In this document: positions 24,772-35,720 of the stretch, in pieces
Position numbering within the stretch: the first letter of the stretch is position 1
How the letters are laid out: every line of letters starts with the position of its first letter
NCBI RefSeq assembly: GCF_964204865.1
Contig: NC_135252.1
Location: forward strand, 7,647,383 to 7,711,382
Length of the DNA: 64,000 nt
From: Styela clava
Taxonomy: Eukaryota > Chordata > Ascidiacea > Stolidobranchia > Styelidae
Direction: 5' to 3'
The notes under the pieces: generated by a model
Database searches by the model: none
What the model saw: only the letters and a program-made list of their open reading frames with translations
Told to the model about the DNA's origin: nothing
Made by a program: the position numbers and the translations under genes

Positions 24772-26934
24772 TCACTTTTGAAGAGAATTTTGATATTTCA
24801 CAAACCATAGGACCATATTAACAAACCCATCACTTTCTGCTTCTACTCCATTTAAAATATGATGGTTGTTTTCATATTCAAGGACTTTACATGTTCCACC
24901 AAGAGCCCTATATTTCTTTGCCCACTGCTTTCCTTGTGAAGGTGGAACTCTCAAATCAGATTTTCCCAGCATAACTAAACAAGGAGCTTTAGCATTCATG
25001 ATGTGAGATATTGGTGACTTGCTCAGCATAGCCGCATAGGATTCTTTGCATGGAAGAGAAGTAAATTCAAACTGCTTCGAATCCACTTCCCATGGCACCC
25101 AGTCAGGTAAATCTGTTAATTCACTCATAGAAGCCAGATTGGTAACTGGATTTTTTACACACGCTGCAAAATAAAAATCAGGATATTGACTGATGAGTTG
25201 TAGAGTCAAGAATCCTCCATGAGACAATCCCTCAATAAACACTCTGTCAATATTAAGATCATTTTTCAACATTTTTGCAACCTGATGGACGTCGCTTACA
25301 TCTTGCATACCAATGTTTCCTGGCAATGAATCAATTGACGATTGTCCATAACCAATAGATCCCCTATAGTTTACTTGCACTACTGTGTATCCAAGCTTAC
25401 ACAATACAGCAATATCATGCACAAAAGCAGCTACATCTAGAGTGTGAGGTCCTCCATGGGGATTCACTATCAATGACTTTATTTTGGGCTTGGGAATAGA
25501 AATCCCATAAACAGGTTCATAGAGAATATACTCACACGGAACATTTGGAAATTTTGAATTTTCTAGTTCTGGTTTAAATGAGTGTACAGACCATGTAAGA
25601 CTTTCAATTCCCTTAGATGGCTGGTCTACTGTAGTCCAATTCATTTCCGCACCAGATATAAACTTAGCAATTTTTATCTCTGGAGGATTTGATGGCGTTG
25701 AGTAGCCAATCAGAATAAAGTCATCTCTCACATCCAGTATGGTAGAAAAACCAATTTTTGTCAATCTCATAACAGATCCACTAACAATATTAACGTCCAA
25801 AATGCAATAGTGAGATCTCCAAAAGCTGGAAAGAAACAAATGATGTCCATCAATACTCCAGCAATTACTGAGTAAATTAAGGAGATATAAACCAGGAAAA
25901 TCATCTTCAGAATTTGGAATAAATACAGTACCAACAATGACTTGATGGCTAGGTACTTTAATAACAGATAATTCATCATCTATCTTTGGTAAACAAAGTG
26001 AAGCAAGTTCAGTGCAGTGAAAGTGCGGGCCTCCTACTGGATTTTTCAAAAATACGATGAGATTATCTGTGGGGTGCAAACGAGGACTTCGAACAGAAAT
26101 ATCATTCGGAGTTAATTTGATGCAAACCTGCTGTTTTGTATTCAAAAGAAAAATGTGATTCTCACGAGTCGTGGTCCACAGAAGACCAAGCTTGTATGGA
26201 CCATGTAACCAACCAACAAAAATAATTGATTCGCAATCATGATGCCAGATAGCTTGTCCAGCTGAAATATCTTGAGGTATATTATCGGAGCAAACAACAA
26301 TCTCCTTTGTTGAAACATCAAACACACATATAGTTGGTCGGATGGCTTCAGTTAATTGCTCCCTCCAGCATTCCTCCCAAACATGTTTATTTCCATGATC
26401 AAATTGGTTATACTTACTGGATTTAAAATATGATTCAGATTTTGGTCTTTTAGTTTCTGCAATGTATAGAATTTTTTTATTGTCACTCGACCAATCTAAA
26501 CTTCCAAATTGTTCATCGCAATGGACAGGACCATGTTTTTCAGCTTCATTCAAATTAACGTTCACAATTTTTTTAAAGCTGTCCCATATTTCAATAATGT
26601 GCACTTTATTTTTATCGTCATCTGTAAACTCTCGAATAATGGCCTTCATTTTTCCACAAGATGTATACTTTACAAGAACTTCTTTGCTGGTAACATGTGT
26701 AGTGAAAGTGGAAGATTTTCCATGAACCTTTACTTCTAAACCCTTGACATCCACTCGAGACGACTTTCGAAATATAATATTTTCAGTTCTTTCAAGATCT
26801 TTCTGTTGCCAAATACTTTCAAGTATGTATCGATTAGAATTGTCAGTGGGCAATAGGGTTCCACTGATGACATTTGGGATGGAAGCAATCTCCCGATAAC
26901 TATCGACCACTTCTTCAATTGCCATATTTGCCAT
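24772..26934 (-). CDS. Acylaminoacyl-peptidase, intronless paralog A
   Basis: One uninterrupted 720-residue frame, close to the 732 residues of human APEH (family S9C). The N-terminal two thirds is the beta-propeller, with KHGPV...FGSLDWS, AGQAIWH and SPRLHP blocks. The C-terminal alpha/beta hydrolase has NPHGGPH (oxyanion loop), NYRGSIGYG and the nucleophile motif GLSHGG (Ser571). Asp660 in SDLRVPPSQG and His692 in the NNHH segment complete the triad. The nucleophile motif is GLSHGG, whereas B, C and human have GGSHGG. Known role: cytosolic removal of N-acylated residues from peptides. It is the most diverged of the three copies (very roughly half identical to B). No introns, unlike other genes here and unlike vertebrate APEH. 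The start is the first ATG; a second ATG lies three codons on. Confidence 0.92.
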   Translation of the reverse strand: MANMAIEEVVDSYREIASIPNVISGTLLPTDNSNRYILESIWQQKDLERTENIIFRKSSRVDVKGLEVKVHGKSSTFTTHVTSKEVLVKYTSCGKMKAIIREFTDDDKNKVHIIEIWDSFKKIVNVNLNEAEKHGPVHCDEQFGSLDWSSDNKKILYIAETKRPKSESYFKSSKYNQFDHGNKHVWEECWREQLTEAIRPTICVFDVSTKEIVVCSDNIPQDISAGQAIWHHDCESIIFVGWLHGPYKLGLLWTTTRENHIFLLNTKQQVCIKLTPNDISVRSPRLHPTDNLIVFLKNPVGGPHFHCTELASLCLPKIDDELSVIKVPSHQVIVGTVFIPNSEDDFPGLYLLNLLSNCWSIDGHHLFLSSFWRSHYCILDVNIVSGSVMRLTKIGFSTILDVRDDFILIGYSTPSNPPEIKIAKFISGAEMNWTTVDQPSKGIESLTWSVHSFKPELENSKFPNVPCEYILYEPVYGISIPKPKIKSLIVNPHGGPHTLDVAAFVHDIAVLCKLGYTVVQVNYRGSIGYGQSSIDSLPGNIGMQDVSDVHQVAKMLKNDLNIDRVFIEGLSHGGFLTLQLISQYPDFYFAACVKNPVTNLASMSELTDLPDWVPWEVDSKQFEFTSLPCKESYAAMLSKSPISHIMNAKAPCLVMLGKSDLRVPPSQGKQWAKKYRALGGTCKVLEYENNHHILNGVEAESDGFVNMVLWFVKYQNSLQK

Positions 26935-27580
26935 GATATTATGCTTTAAATAGACCTATAGATAAAAGACTTACGGTATAAGATAAAGGCTGAAATTGGA
27001 GCATTCCAGCTGAATTGATCCAAGTAGAAAAATCAAAAGTTTAACGAGATGTGCCAGGCCAGAGCATCTTTCGTCCGTGATTTCAATTTACACTTATTTC
27101 ATAGTGAATTGCCTTTGTACGAACAGAAATCAAATATATACTAAGTAATACCATTATAAAAAAAACTATCTATTCACTGAAATAACATAATTCTGATTAA
27201 CAATTACACTCTGGAGACGGTACAAAGACATAAAAATGATTGAATTGAAGCTTTTTGCAAAAAAAATTGTGTTTCTATCAGAATGCAAATGAATTCAATA
27301 TTCAAAATTAATATCAAAAATGAATATCTCTGATCAAAACAATACCAACTTTACAAACGTACCATCTACCATGTTGAAGTGGGACAGGATATTTGAACTG
27401 AAATATAATCACAATGTAAATTTTATAAAAAAAATATTATGAATTGAATCATAATCTGATAAATGAATAACTTGGAGCAAAGAACAAATTTATAATTTGG
27501 CGAAGAACGAATTCTGCATGACCATAATTGCAAAATTCACTAACTCTGAATAATAATAACACAAATAAAAAATAACTTAT
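26935..27580. other. APEH A-B intergenic spacer
   Basis: Between paralog A's start and paralog B's stop. From about 27025 to the B stop it is clearly similar to 30390-30947 downstream of paralog C (shared words such as CCAGAGCA, TGATTTCAATTTACA and TTTGGCGAAGAACGA). It is therefore part of the duplicated unit. No coding region. Confidence 0.6.
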
Positions 27581-29710
27581 TTAGTTTAAAGTATTTTGAT
27601 ATTTTTGAAACCACAATATTGTATTCACAAATCCATCTGCTTCAGCATCCACTTTGCTCAAAGGATGATTATTGTCTTTGTATAACAACACTTTACATTC
27701 CTTACCGAGAGCTCTGTATTTTTGCGCCCATCCTTTACCTTGTGAAGGTGGGACTCTCAGATCACAATCTCCAAGCATAAGTAATACAGGTGCTTTTGCT
27801 TTTTCTATGTGGAAAATGGGAGACATTCCCAGCAGAGCCGAGTATGAATCAGAACTTGGTAATGTCTTAAAATCAAACTCCTTCCCACGTTCACAATAAC
27901 ACCAATCTGGTATATCAGATAAATCAGACTTGGGAGCAAGGTTTACAGCAGGGTTTCGGACTACCGTAGCAGAATAAAAATCTGGAAATTGTGAAATTAA
28001 ATGCAATGATAGGAATCCCCCGTGTGATCCACCTGTCACGAAAACTCTAGTAGGGCCCAATTCATTTTTCAGTTTTTTCGACACTTGATGAACATCGCTG
28101 ACATCTTGTTTCCCAATTCTACCTGGGAGCGAGTACACACCATCATTACCAAAACCAACAGAACCTCTATAATTTATGTTAACAACAGTGAATCCAAGTT
28201 TGCACATGCCAACAATGCTGTTCATAAAACCAGCAGAACTGTTAGAATGTGGACCACCATGTGGAAATACCACCAATGCTCTGTTATTTGCCTTCGGTGT
28301 CATTGGCTGGTATAAAATATATTCAGTATCAACATCAGGATATTGTGAATTCTCCAATTCTGGCTTGAATGAATGAACAGACCATTTCATGTCATCAATT
28401 GGTTTACAAGGTTGCATGACAGTTGTCCAATTCATATCTTTATCTTTTTCAAATTTTGCAATTCTTAGTTCTGGAGGAATGGTTGGGGTAGAATGACTTA
28501 CAACAATGACATCATTCTTTACATCTAAGACAGATGTATTACCTGTATAAGTCAGTCGCTTCACTTGACTGCTCTTAAGATCTACAACCAAAGCAACAGT
28601 GTGAGATCTCCAGATACTTGCTAAGAAAATGTAACTGCAATCAATACTCCAACAATTACTTGGTAAATTCATAAAGTAAAGACCAGGAAAATCATTTTCA
28701 GAATTGGAAGACTTCACAAGATCGATGATGACATCCTGCTGTGCAAGTTCTTGAGAGTCGTCTTCCCATGATGGCAAACTTAGAGACATAAGTCTAGAAC
28801 ATTGCATGTGTGGCCCTCCTACACGATTTTCCACAAACACAATTGTATTGTCCTTAGGATGCAAACGTGGGGATCGAACAGATTGATTATCGTCAGACAA
28901 TGTCTTGCAAATCTTTTTATTTGTATGTAAGAAATACAAGGCACATTGACGAATAGGGCAATAACGAAGACCAAGTCTGTATGGTTGTTGCATCCATCCA
29001 ATAAATACAACAGATTCACAATCATGATGCCAAAAAGCCTGGCCCGCTGAGACATCCGAAGGAATAACATCAGAAAAAACTGTGATTTCTTTATTTGACA
29101 GATCAAGTATACATACAGTAGGTCTGTGAGCACCATCCATCTGTTCACCCCATGAATCGTACATGACATGCTCATTTCCAGACTCACAGTCGTCCTCTTT
29201 CTTGCTAGTTGACTTGAAAAAAGACTTTGTCTTGGGTTTCTTAGTTTCAGCAATGTATAAAATCTTCTTTCCATTTTTTGACCATTCTAGTGAACCAAAT
29301 TGATCATTACTGATCACGTCACCATGCTTATCAATATCCTTTAAATTGATATTCAAAATTTTCTTGAACTTGTCCCACACCTCTATGTATTGAACCTTCT
29401 TATTGTTCTTGTCCAATACTTCTCTAACTATGGCCTTCATGTTTCCGCAAGAAGAATATTTTACCAGGAGCTCTTTGGTCAACTCATTTGGAGGAAATTG
29501 AGTTACATCTTTGATAACATCACCGTCAATTTTGAAGCAACAAGACTTCACATATTTTATGTTTTCTTCTCTTTCAAGATCACGTTGCTGCCAGACACTC
29601 TCAAGACCATACTGAGAATCTCCATCTTGCCATATATTGCAACCCAAAATTGTTGGTATTGCAGCAATTTCTCTGTAAACATCCACAACTTTGTCGATTT
29701 TTATATCCAT
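27581..29710 (-). CDS. Acylaminoacyl-peptidase, intronless paralog B
   Basis: Single-exon 709-residue S9C prolyl-oligopeptidase-family enzyme. The propeller region runs to about residue 450. The hydrolase domain shows FPHGGPH, NYRGSVGFG and GGSHGG (Ser562), with Asp650 in GDCDLRVPPSQG and His682 in NNHPLSKV, all in the spacing of human APEH. The start ATG is followed by DIKIDKVVDVYREIAAIP, which aligns with the paralog starts. About 94% identical to paralog C by hand count (about 43 differences), many of them just before and inside the hydrolase domain near residues 588-632. Intronless. Expected to remove N-acyl amino acids from blocked peptides in the cytosol. Confidence 0.92.
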   Translation of the reverse strand: MDIKIDKVVDVYREIAAIPTILGCNIWQDGDSQYGLESVWQQRDLEREENIKYVKSCCFKIDGDVIKDVTQFPPNELTKELLVKYSSCGNMKAIVREVLDKNNKKVQYIEVWDKFKKILNINLKDIDKHGDVISNDQFGSLEWSKNGKKILYIAETKKPKTKSFFKSTSKKEDDCESGNEHVMYDSWGEQMDGAHRPTVCILDLSNKEITVFSDVIPSDVSAGQAFWHHDCESVVFIGWMQQPYRLGLRYCPIRQCALYFLHTNKKICKTLSDDNQSVRSPRLHPKDNTIVFVENRVGGPHMQCSRLMSLSLPSWEDDSQELAQQDVIIDLVKSSNSENDFPGLYFMNLPSNCWSIDCSYIFLASIWRSHTVALVVDLKSSQVKRLTYTGNTSVLDVKNDVIVVSHSTPTIPPELRIAKFEKDKDMNWTTVMQPCKPIDDMKWSVHSFKPELENSQYPDVDTEYILYQPMTPKANNRALVVFPHGGPHSNSSAGFMNSIVGMCKLGFTVVNINYRGSVGFGNDGVYSLPGRIGKQDVSDVHQVSKKLKNELGPTRVFVTGGSHGGFLSLHLISQFPDFYSATVVRNPAVNLAPKSDLSDIPDWCYCERGKEFDFKTLPSSDSYSALLGMSPIFHIEKAKAPVLLMLGDCDLRVPPSQGKGWAQKYRALGKECKVLLYKDNNHPLSKVDAEADGFVNTILWFQKYQNTLN

Positions 29711-30947
29711 CTTTTTTCTGTATTCAAGTATTTTAAAAAGTAGTCTGCACTCTTAGAAGCGAAATATCACATCAAATGCTATGACAGTATGCAGGTTTGA
29801 TAGTGAAATTAATGCAGATAATGAATATTATTGCCAAGAGTGTTCGCAAGATTTTATTTTACATCCACCTTCGGAGTTGTTTAAAAATAATAATTATTAA
29901 TTAATATCTGAATGTATAAATACATGCGTATTTGTTGGACATTTGGGCATAGTACAAGGTGTACTATGTTGGTGTTAAAGGTGTATGTTGCTACTGTAGT
30001 GAAGAAAAATGGTAACTAAATTTATAAACATTTGTGTATTTAGATTTTGTTATTTTTAAACAACTCCGAAGGGAAGATAAACAAAAAAAAAAAGTAACTC
30101 AAACCATATTGCAGTCGTAAAAGACAGCAGGTCAAGTCTGGGGCGAAAGTCTGTAATCCTGTCAGAGAGGTCATATTTGTATAGGCAAATACACTCGTAC
30201 AAGTAACGTTGTTCAAATTGTATTTTTGTGTAATGGTAACGTATCCAAATAAGCAAACTTGCTCCTGCACAGAATCAGTTACATACTGACATACGGTAAC
30301 AATCAAAAATAAAATCTATCTAACAGTACCGGTATGTATTTGTAACATAAATACGGTATACTACTAGGAATCACACATAGCCTATGTAATCAAAAAAATC
30401 AAAATTTAATGAGGTGTGCCAAGCCAGAGCAACTTTTGTCCATGATTTCAATTTACAACAGAAATCAAATAGATACCAATACCATTATGAAAAAAAAACT
30501 ACCGTACCTATTCACTGAAGTAACATAATTATGATTAACAATCACACTCTGGAGTACATAATTATGAAAATGATTGAATTGAAACTTTTTACAAAAACAT
30601 TTTGTATTTCTATCAGAAAAAAAAAAAATGAATTCAATATTCAAAATAAACAAATGCTGGTTAATATGAAAAATGGACATCTTTGATCAAAACAATACTT
30701 ACTTTACAAATTTATGTACCATATCGAAATTGGACTGGCTATTTAAACTGAAATTTTACCACAATCTAAATCAGCATTTTATAAAAGAAATTTATAAATT
30801 AGAACATAACCTGATGAATGAAAAAATTGCAACAAAGAACAAAATTATAATTTGGCGAAGAACGAAGTCTGCGTGACCATAATCACAAAATTCAATTACA
30901 GTACATTGTATAATACACAATAAAAATAGTAATTCTATTGAAGTGAT
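29711..30947. other. APEH B-C intergenic spacer
   Basis: 29711-30035 matches the upstream region of paralog C (33078-33264 plus 33603-33685) except for an insertion there. 30390-30947 matches the downstream region of paralog B. The 350 bp between is unique in the window. No coding region. Duplicated promoter sequence is expected just left of 29900. Confidence 0.55.
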
Positions 30948-33077
30948 TTAGTTTAAAGTGTTCTGATATTTTTGGAACCACAATATTGTATTCACAAATC
31001 CATCTGCTTCAGCATCCACTTTGCTCAAAGGATGATTGTTGTCTTTGTATAACAACACTTTACATTCCTTACCGAGAGCTCTGTATTTTTGTGCCCATCC
31101 TTTACCTTGTGAAGGTGGGACTCTCAGATCACAATCTCCAAGCATAAGTAATACAGGTGCTTTTGCTTTTTCAATGTGGAAAATGGGAGACATACCCAGC
31201 ATAGCGGAGTATGAATCTGTACTTGGCAATGTCTTGAAATGAAACTCTGTTCCACATTCACAATAACACCAATCTGGTATATCAGTTGAATCAGACATGA
31301 GAGCAAGGTTTACCACAGGATTTCTGACTACTGTAGCAGAATAAAAATCTGGAAATTGCGAAATTAAATGCAATGATAGGAATCCCCCATGTGATCCACC
31401 CGTTACAAAAACTCTAGTAGAGCCCAATTCTTCTTTCAGTTTTTTCGACACTTGATGAACATCGCTGACATCTTGTTTCCCGATTCTACCTGGAAGAGAG
31501 TAGACACCATCATTGCCGAAACCAAGAGAGCCTCTATAATTTATGTTAACAACAGTAAAGCCAAGTTTGCACATGCCAACAAAACTGTTCAGAAAACCAG
31601 CAGAATTGTTAGAATGCGGACCACCATGTGGAAATACCACCAATGCTCTGTTATTTGCCTTCGGTGTCATTGGCTGGTATAAAATATATTCAATATCAAC
31701 ATCAGGATATTGTGAATTCTCTAATTCCGGCTTGAATGAATGAACAGACCATTTCATGTCATCAATCGGTTTACAAGGTTGTATGACAGTTGTCCAATTC
31801 ATATCTTTATCTTTTTCAAATTTTGCAATTCTTAGTTCTGGAGGAATGGTTGGGGTAGAATGACTTACAACAATGACATCATTCTTTACATCTAAGACAG
31901 ATGTATTACCTGTAGAAGTCAGTCGCTTCACTTGACTGCTCTTAAGATCTACAACCAAAGCAACAGTGTGAGATCTCCAGATACTTGCTAAGAAAATATA
32001 ATTGCAATCAATACTCCAACAATTGCTTGGTAAATTCATAAAGTAAAGACCAGGAAAATCATTCTCAGACTTAGAAGACTTTACAAGATCGATGATGACC
32101 TTTTGCTGCGGAAGTACTTGAGAGTTGTCATCCCATGATGGCAAACTTAGAGACATAAGTCTAGAACATTGCATGTGTGGCCCTCCTACACGATTTTCCA
32201 CAAACACAATTGTATTGTCGTTTGGATGCAAACGTGGGGATCGAACAGATTGGTTATCGTCAGACAATATCTTGCAATTCTTTTTATCTGTATGTAAAAA
32301 ATACAGGGCACATTGACGAATAGGGCAATAACGAAGACCAAGTCTGTATGGTTTTTGCATCCATCCAATAAATACAACAGATTCACAATCATGATGCCAA
32401 AAAGCCTGGCCAGCTGAGACATCCGGAGGGATAACTTCGGAAAAAACTGTGATTTCTTTATTTGACAGATTAAGTATACATACAGTAGGTCTGTGAGCAC
32501 CATCCATCTGTTCGCCCCATGAATCGTACATGACATGCTCATTTCCAGGCTCACAGTCATCCTCTTTCCTGCTAGTTGATTTGAAAAAAGACTTTGTCTT
32601 AGGTTTCTTAGTTTCAGCAATGTATAAAATCTTCTTTCCATTTTTTGACCATTCTAGTGAACCAAATTGATCATTACTGATCACGTCACCATGCTTATCA
32701 ATATCCTTTAAATTAATATTCAAAATTTTTTTGAATTTGTCCCATACCTCTATGTATTGAACCTTCTTATTGTTCTTGTCCAATACTTCTCTAACTATGG
32801 CTTTCATATTTCCACAAGAAGAATATTTTACAAGAAGCTCTTTGGTCAACTCCTTTGGAGGAAATTGAGTGACATCTTTGATAATATCACCGTCAATTTT
32901 GAAGCAACAAGACTTAACATATTTTATGTTTTCTTCTCTTTCAAGATCACGTTGCTGCCAGACACTCTCAAGGCCATACTGCGAATCCTCATCTTTCCAT
33001 ATATTGCAACTCAAAATGGTTGGTATTGCAGCAATTTCTCTGTAAACATCCACAACTTTTTCCATTTTTATATCCAT
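30948..33077 (-). CDS. Acylaminoacyl-peptidase, intronless paralog C
   Basis: Single-exon, 709 residues, aligned end to end with paralog B without gaps. FPHGGPH, NYRGSLGFG, GGSHGG (Ser562), Asp650 and His682 are intact, so it should be catalytically competent. Differences from B concentrate in the substrate-side segment (for example NPVVNLALMSDSTD against NPAVNLAPKSDLSD) and in a propeller loop near residue 315. The pair arose by duplication of a ~3.3 kb unit that includes flanking DNA. Both frames remain open, which suggests selection or a recent origin. Confidence 0.92.
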   Translation of the reverse strand: MDIKMEKVVDVYREIAAIPTILSCNIWKDEDSQYGLESVWQQRDLEREENIKYVKSCCFKIDGDIIKDVTQFPPKELTKELLVKYSSCGNMKAIVREVLDKNNKKVQYIEVWDKFKKILNINLKDIDKHGDVISNDQFGSLEWSKNGKKILYIAETKKPKTKSFFKSTSRKEDDCEPGNEHVMYDSWGEQMDGAHRPTVCILNLSNKEITVFSEVIPPDVSAGQAFWHHDCESVVFIGWMQKPYRLGLRYCPIRQCALYFLHTDKKNCKILSDDNQSVRSPRLHPNDNTIVFVENRVGGPHMQCSRLMSLSLPSWDDNSQVLPQQKVIIDLVKSSKSENDFPGLYFMNLPSNCWSIDCNYIFLASIWRSHTVALVVDLKSSQVKRLTSTGNTSVLDVKNDVIVVSHSTPTIPPELRIAKFEKDKDMNWTTVIQPCKPIDDMKWSVHSFKPELENSQYPDVDIEYILYQPMTPKANNRALVVFPHGGPHSNNSAGFLNSFVGMCKLGFTVVNINYRGSLGFGNDGVYSLPGRIGKQDVSDVHQVSKKLKEELGSTRVFVTGGSHGGFLSLHLISQFPDFYSATVVRNPVVNLALMSDSTDIPDWCYCECGTEFHFKTLPSTDSYSAMLGMSPIFHIEKAKAPVLLMLGDCDLRVPPSQGKGWAQKYRALGKECKVLLYKDNNHPLSKVDAEADGFVNTILWFQKYQNTLN

Positions 33078-33264
33078 CTTTTTTCTGTATTCGTATCAGT
33101 ATTTTAAAAATATTATGAACTATTAAAAAAGAAATATCACATCGAGTTCTCTGATAGTGAAATTAATACAGATAATAAATATTATTGCCAAGGGTTTATT
33201 GCAAGATTTAACTTCACATCCACCTTGGGAGTTGCTTAAAAATAATATTTATTAATAACCGAAT

Positions 33265-33602
33265 TAGAGCTAAGATCTGAAGCCCAACCTGAAATTCGGG
33301 CTGGGCCTGAAACGTCAATCATTATGTTCGGGTCGGGCTTCTCTATCTTTGACTTTTTTTTCAAACGAGGCGTTTTGGCCACGAGAGACCATGGTATGCA
33401 AAAAAACGAAAGTTGCCTCATCAACATGACACATTTGCAATGACAATTCAAAGAACTCCTAAATAAAATATGAAATTTTGGGTTTGCTTCGGGCTCAGGC
33501 TTGCAAATCCAGTTAATTCAGTAATTAGTCGGGCTCGGGTCAGGTTTAAGGTACCCACGGGCCTGGGTCGAGCTGGAATTTTTGGACCCAATTTCACTTC
33601 TA
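33265..33602. mobile_element. hAT-like insertion with empty site in paralogous segment
   Basis: The element runs from TAGAGCTAAG to TTTCACTTCTA, is rich in CGGGCT-type words, and is flanked by AACCGAAT (33257-33264) and ATCTGAAT (33603-33610), an 8-bp duplication with two mismatches. The homologous spacer upstream of paralog B (about 29890-29925) reads straight through this point without the 338 bp, so it acts as the empty site. Confidence 0.72.
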
Positions 33603-34130
33603 ATCTGAATACTGAAATACATGCGGATTTGTAGTGAATAAATATGGTAACTAAATCTATAACTGTATAAACATTTGTCAGTTTTTGGGGGCTAGTTCAC
33701 TAAACACCGTCAAGTACTACTAGTTGGCATGGCATAGGTACCGGTAACAATTTTCGCATATGTCAGTATGACCTCATTAACCCCTACGGTACCGGTACCT
33801 ACAAACCTGACTACATCCTTTGACAACACCTTTAAATCTAACATCTGTCAGTCTGAACCTTACTCGTGGTTTTGCTCGCTTTCCTGATTTTGTAATCAGT
33901 TTTATTTCAACAATTTTGTTTTATCGGATTTTATGCTGACTATGGAGCCAAAATAAATACATAAAGGCAGATCAGCAGGTACCTACTATAAAAAAGTCCA
34001 CCCACGAATGGAAGCATGTGTTGCCTTACTGTGATGACGTCATGTTCCAGATACGATTCCTTGCGAAGTAAACATTCTCCCAAGCCTGTGCCGTGATATA
34101 AAATAAAGGTTGAGAACCACTGCCCTAGAT

Positions 34131-34808
34131 TAGGCTTGCACGTAAGTGACGTAATTGACAAAAATCAATTCCGTAATTACGGCCAAATCGATTACGTAAT
34201 GACCCCGTAATTGCGATATTTTTTTCACACATTTAAACCTATCATAACAACCAATTTAATCCACTTCTATTCCGAATGGGACATCGGAGTTTGGTTTTCA
34301 TATTCCCGGCAGTACTACACGCCGGCTACAGATGTTAAAGACAAATATCAAGAAGTGAATTCAAAATAATTTTATTCTGATTTTTATCTTTTGTATTAGC
34401 TTTGATTTTATAAGTTGATCTCTTACATTCTTTAGTCATTTCACCCGAAGAAGTTGAAACCAGGTGTGTTGACGTCCATCGGTCTCAACACAATTCTATT
34501 CTTTATCTACGGTTAATATGTACATTGGCCATCCTAGATAAGTTGGTAATAGGTTAGTAAATGACGCGTTATGCCTTCCCCATCTGCCTAACAAGAGAGA
34601 GAGAAACGGCTGCGAATACCGGAACTTAACTTCTTTTACTTATACTTTAATTTTTTACAATCGACGGAATTGACTGCTCTGAAGAGAGCTCGTTTCAATC
34701 GCGAAAGCGCTCGACCAACAATTACGACTTTACGTAATTCGTAACTTCCCTTCCGTAACTCGAAATAATTCCGTAATTCCGTAAATCCGTAAATTACGTG
34801 CAAGCCTA
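34131..34808. mobile_element. Non-autonomous hAT element
   Basis: Inverted ends TAGGCTTGCACGTAA and TTACGTGCAAGCCTA are perfect complements, flanked by a perfect 8-bp duplication CCCTAGAT (34123-34130 and 34809-34816). The inside near both ends is full of CCGTAATT words. No transposase. Just left, GGTTGAGAACCACTG at 34108-34122 looks like the right end of another hAT element whose left end was not found. Confidence 0.88.
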
Positions 34809-35097
34809 CCCTAGATGCTCTAATATTTGTGCGTCCGATATTACATGAAATAAATACGTGATTTTATTGTCAAGCAAGTTATTCCAATCTTTTATCTTAT
34901 CCCGGGATCATACGGCTCAATCCCGGGATATCCCCATAACCGAATTTCGAAAACTGGTCCCGAAATCCCAACCCTAAACAGAAGAGAGTGGGTCACAGAT
35001 ATTTAATCAACGTTAGTATCTATATAAGAAACTTCTTACACAAATCTTCTGTTGGTGTTGGTATAGTTTTCATTAGTGGTGGTAGCCTAAAAGTCTC

Positions 35098-35720
35098 ATT
35101 GCGCGCAGCGCATTAGGAGCAGCGCATTACGCACAGTGAGGCCGCATTAGGCGCAGCGCATTGGGCACAATGCGATATCGCATTAGGAGCAGCGCATTGC
35201 GCACAGTCAGGATTGACAATTCATCCATCCATTTTATCATTGTTTATGGAATCTATAATGACAAGCTAGACACGACTTTTAAAAAGTAGCAACAGTAATT
35301 CGACTTGAATTGGTACTCGAATTTGCTGGAACTCGGCTGATGATACGTTACTGTAATTTGCTCGTTGCGAACATCGCATTAGGAGCAGCGCATTGGGCAC
35401 AGTGAAGCCGCATTAGGCGCAGCGCATTGGGCACAATGCGAGATCGTATTAGGAGCAGCGCATTGGGCACAATGAAGCCGCATTAGGCGCAGCGCATTGG
35501 GTACAATGCGAGATCGCATTAGGAGCAGCGCATTGGGCACAATGCGTGGTGGCATTAGGAGCAGCGCATTGCGCACAGTGATGCCGCATTAAGAGCAGCG
35601 CATTGAGCACAGTGAAGACGTATTAGGAGCAGCGCATTGGACACAATATGCGGTCGCATTAAGAGCAGCGCATTAGGCACAGTGAGGCCGTATTAGCAGC
35701 AGCGCATTACGCACAGTCAG
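35098..35720. repeat. ~35 bp minisatellite in two blocks
   Basis: About ten units of 32-38 bp at 35373-35715, and about three at 35098-35205. Each is built around ATTAGGAGCAGCGCATTGG followed by GCACA(A/G)TG. Variants alternate between GGAGC and GGCGC. Both blocks end in CAGTCAGGATT and are followed by related ~150 bp flanks (GAATTTGCTGG(A/G)ACTCGG), so the array is a higher-order duplication. Unit length is uneven and there are no unique spacers, so it is not a CRISPR. Confidence 0.85.

Noticed and set aside
26935-27000. A tiny intron just upstream of the paralog A start (a GTAAGT and an AG about 19 bp apart)
   Set aside because: Too short to be spliced; the coding frame does not need it.
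24772-33077. Bacterial origin of the intronless APEH genes
   Set aside because: The propeller and hydrolase sequences resemble animal APEH closely, base composition matches the surroundings, and retrocopy plus tandem duplication is simpler.
35098-35720. CRISPR-like repeat array
   Set aside because: Repeats vary, unit length is uneven, there are no unique spacers and the DNA is eukaryotic; it is a minisatellite.
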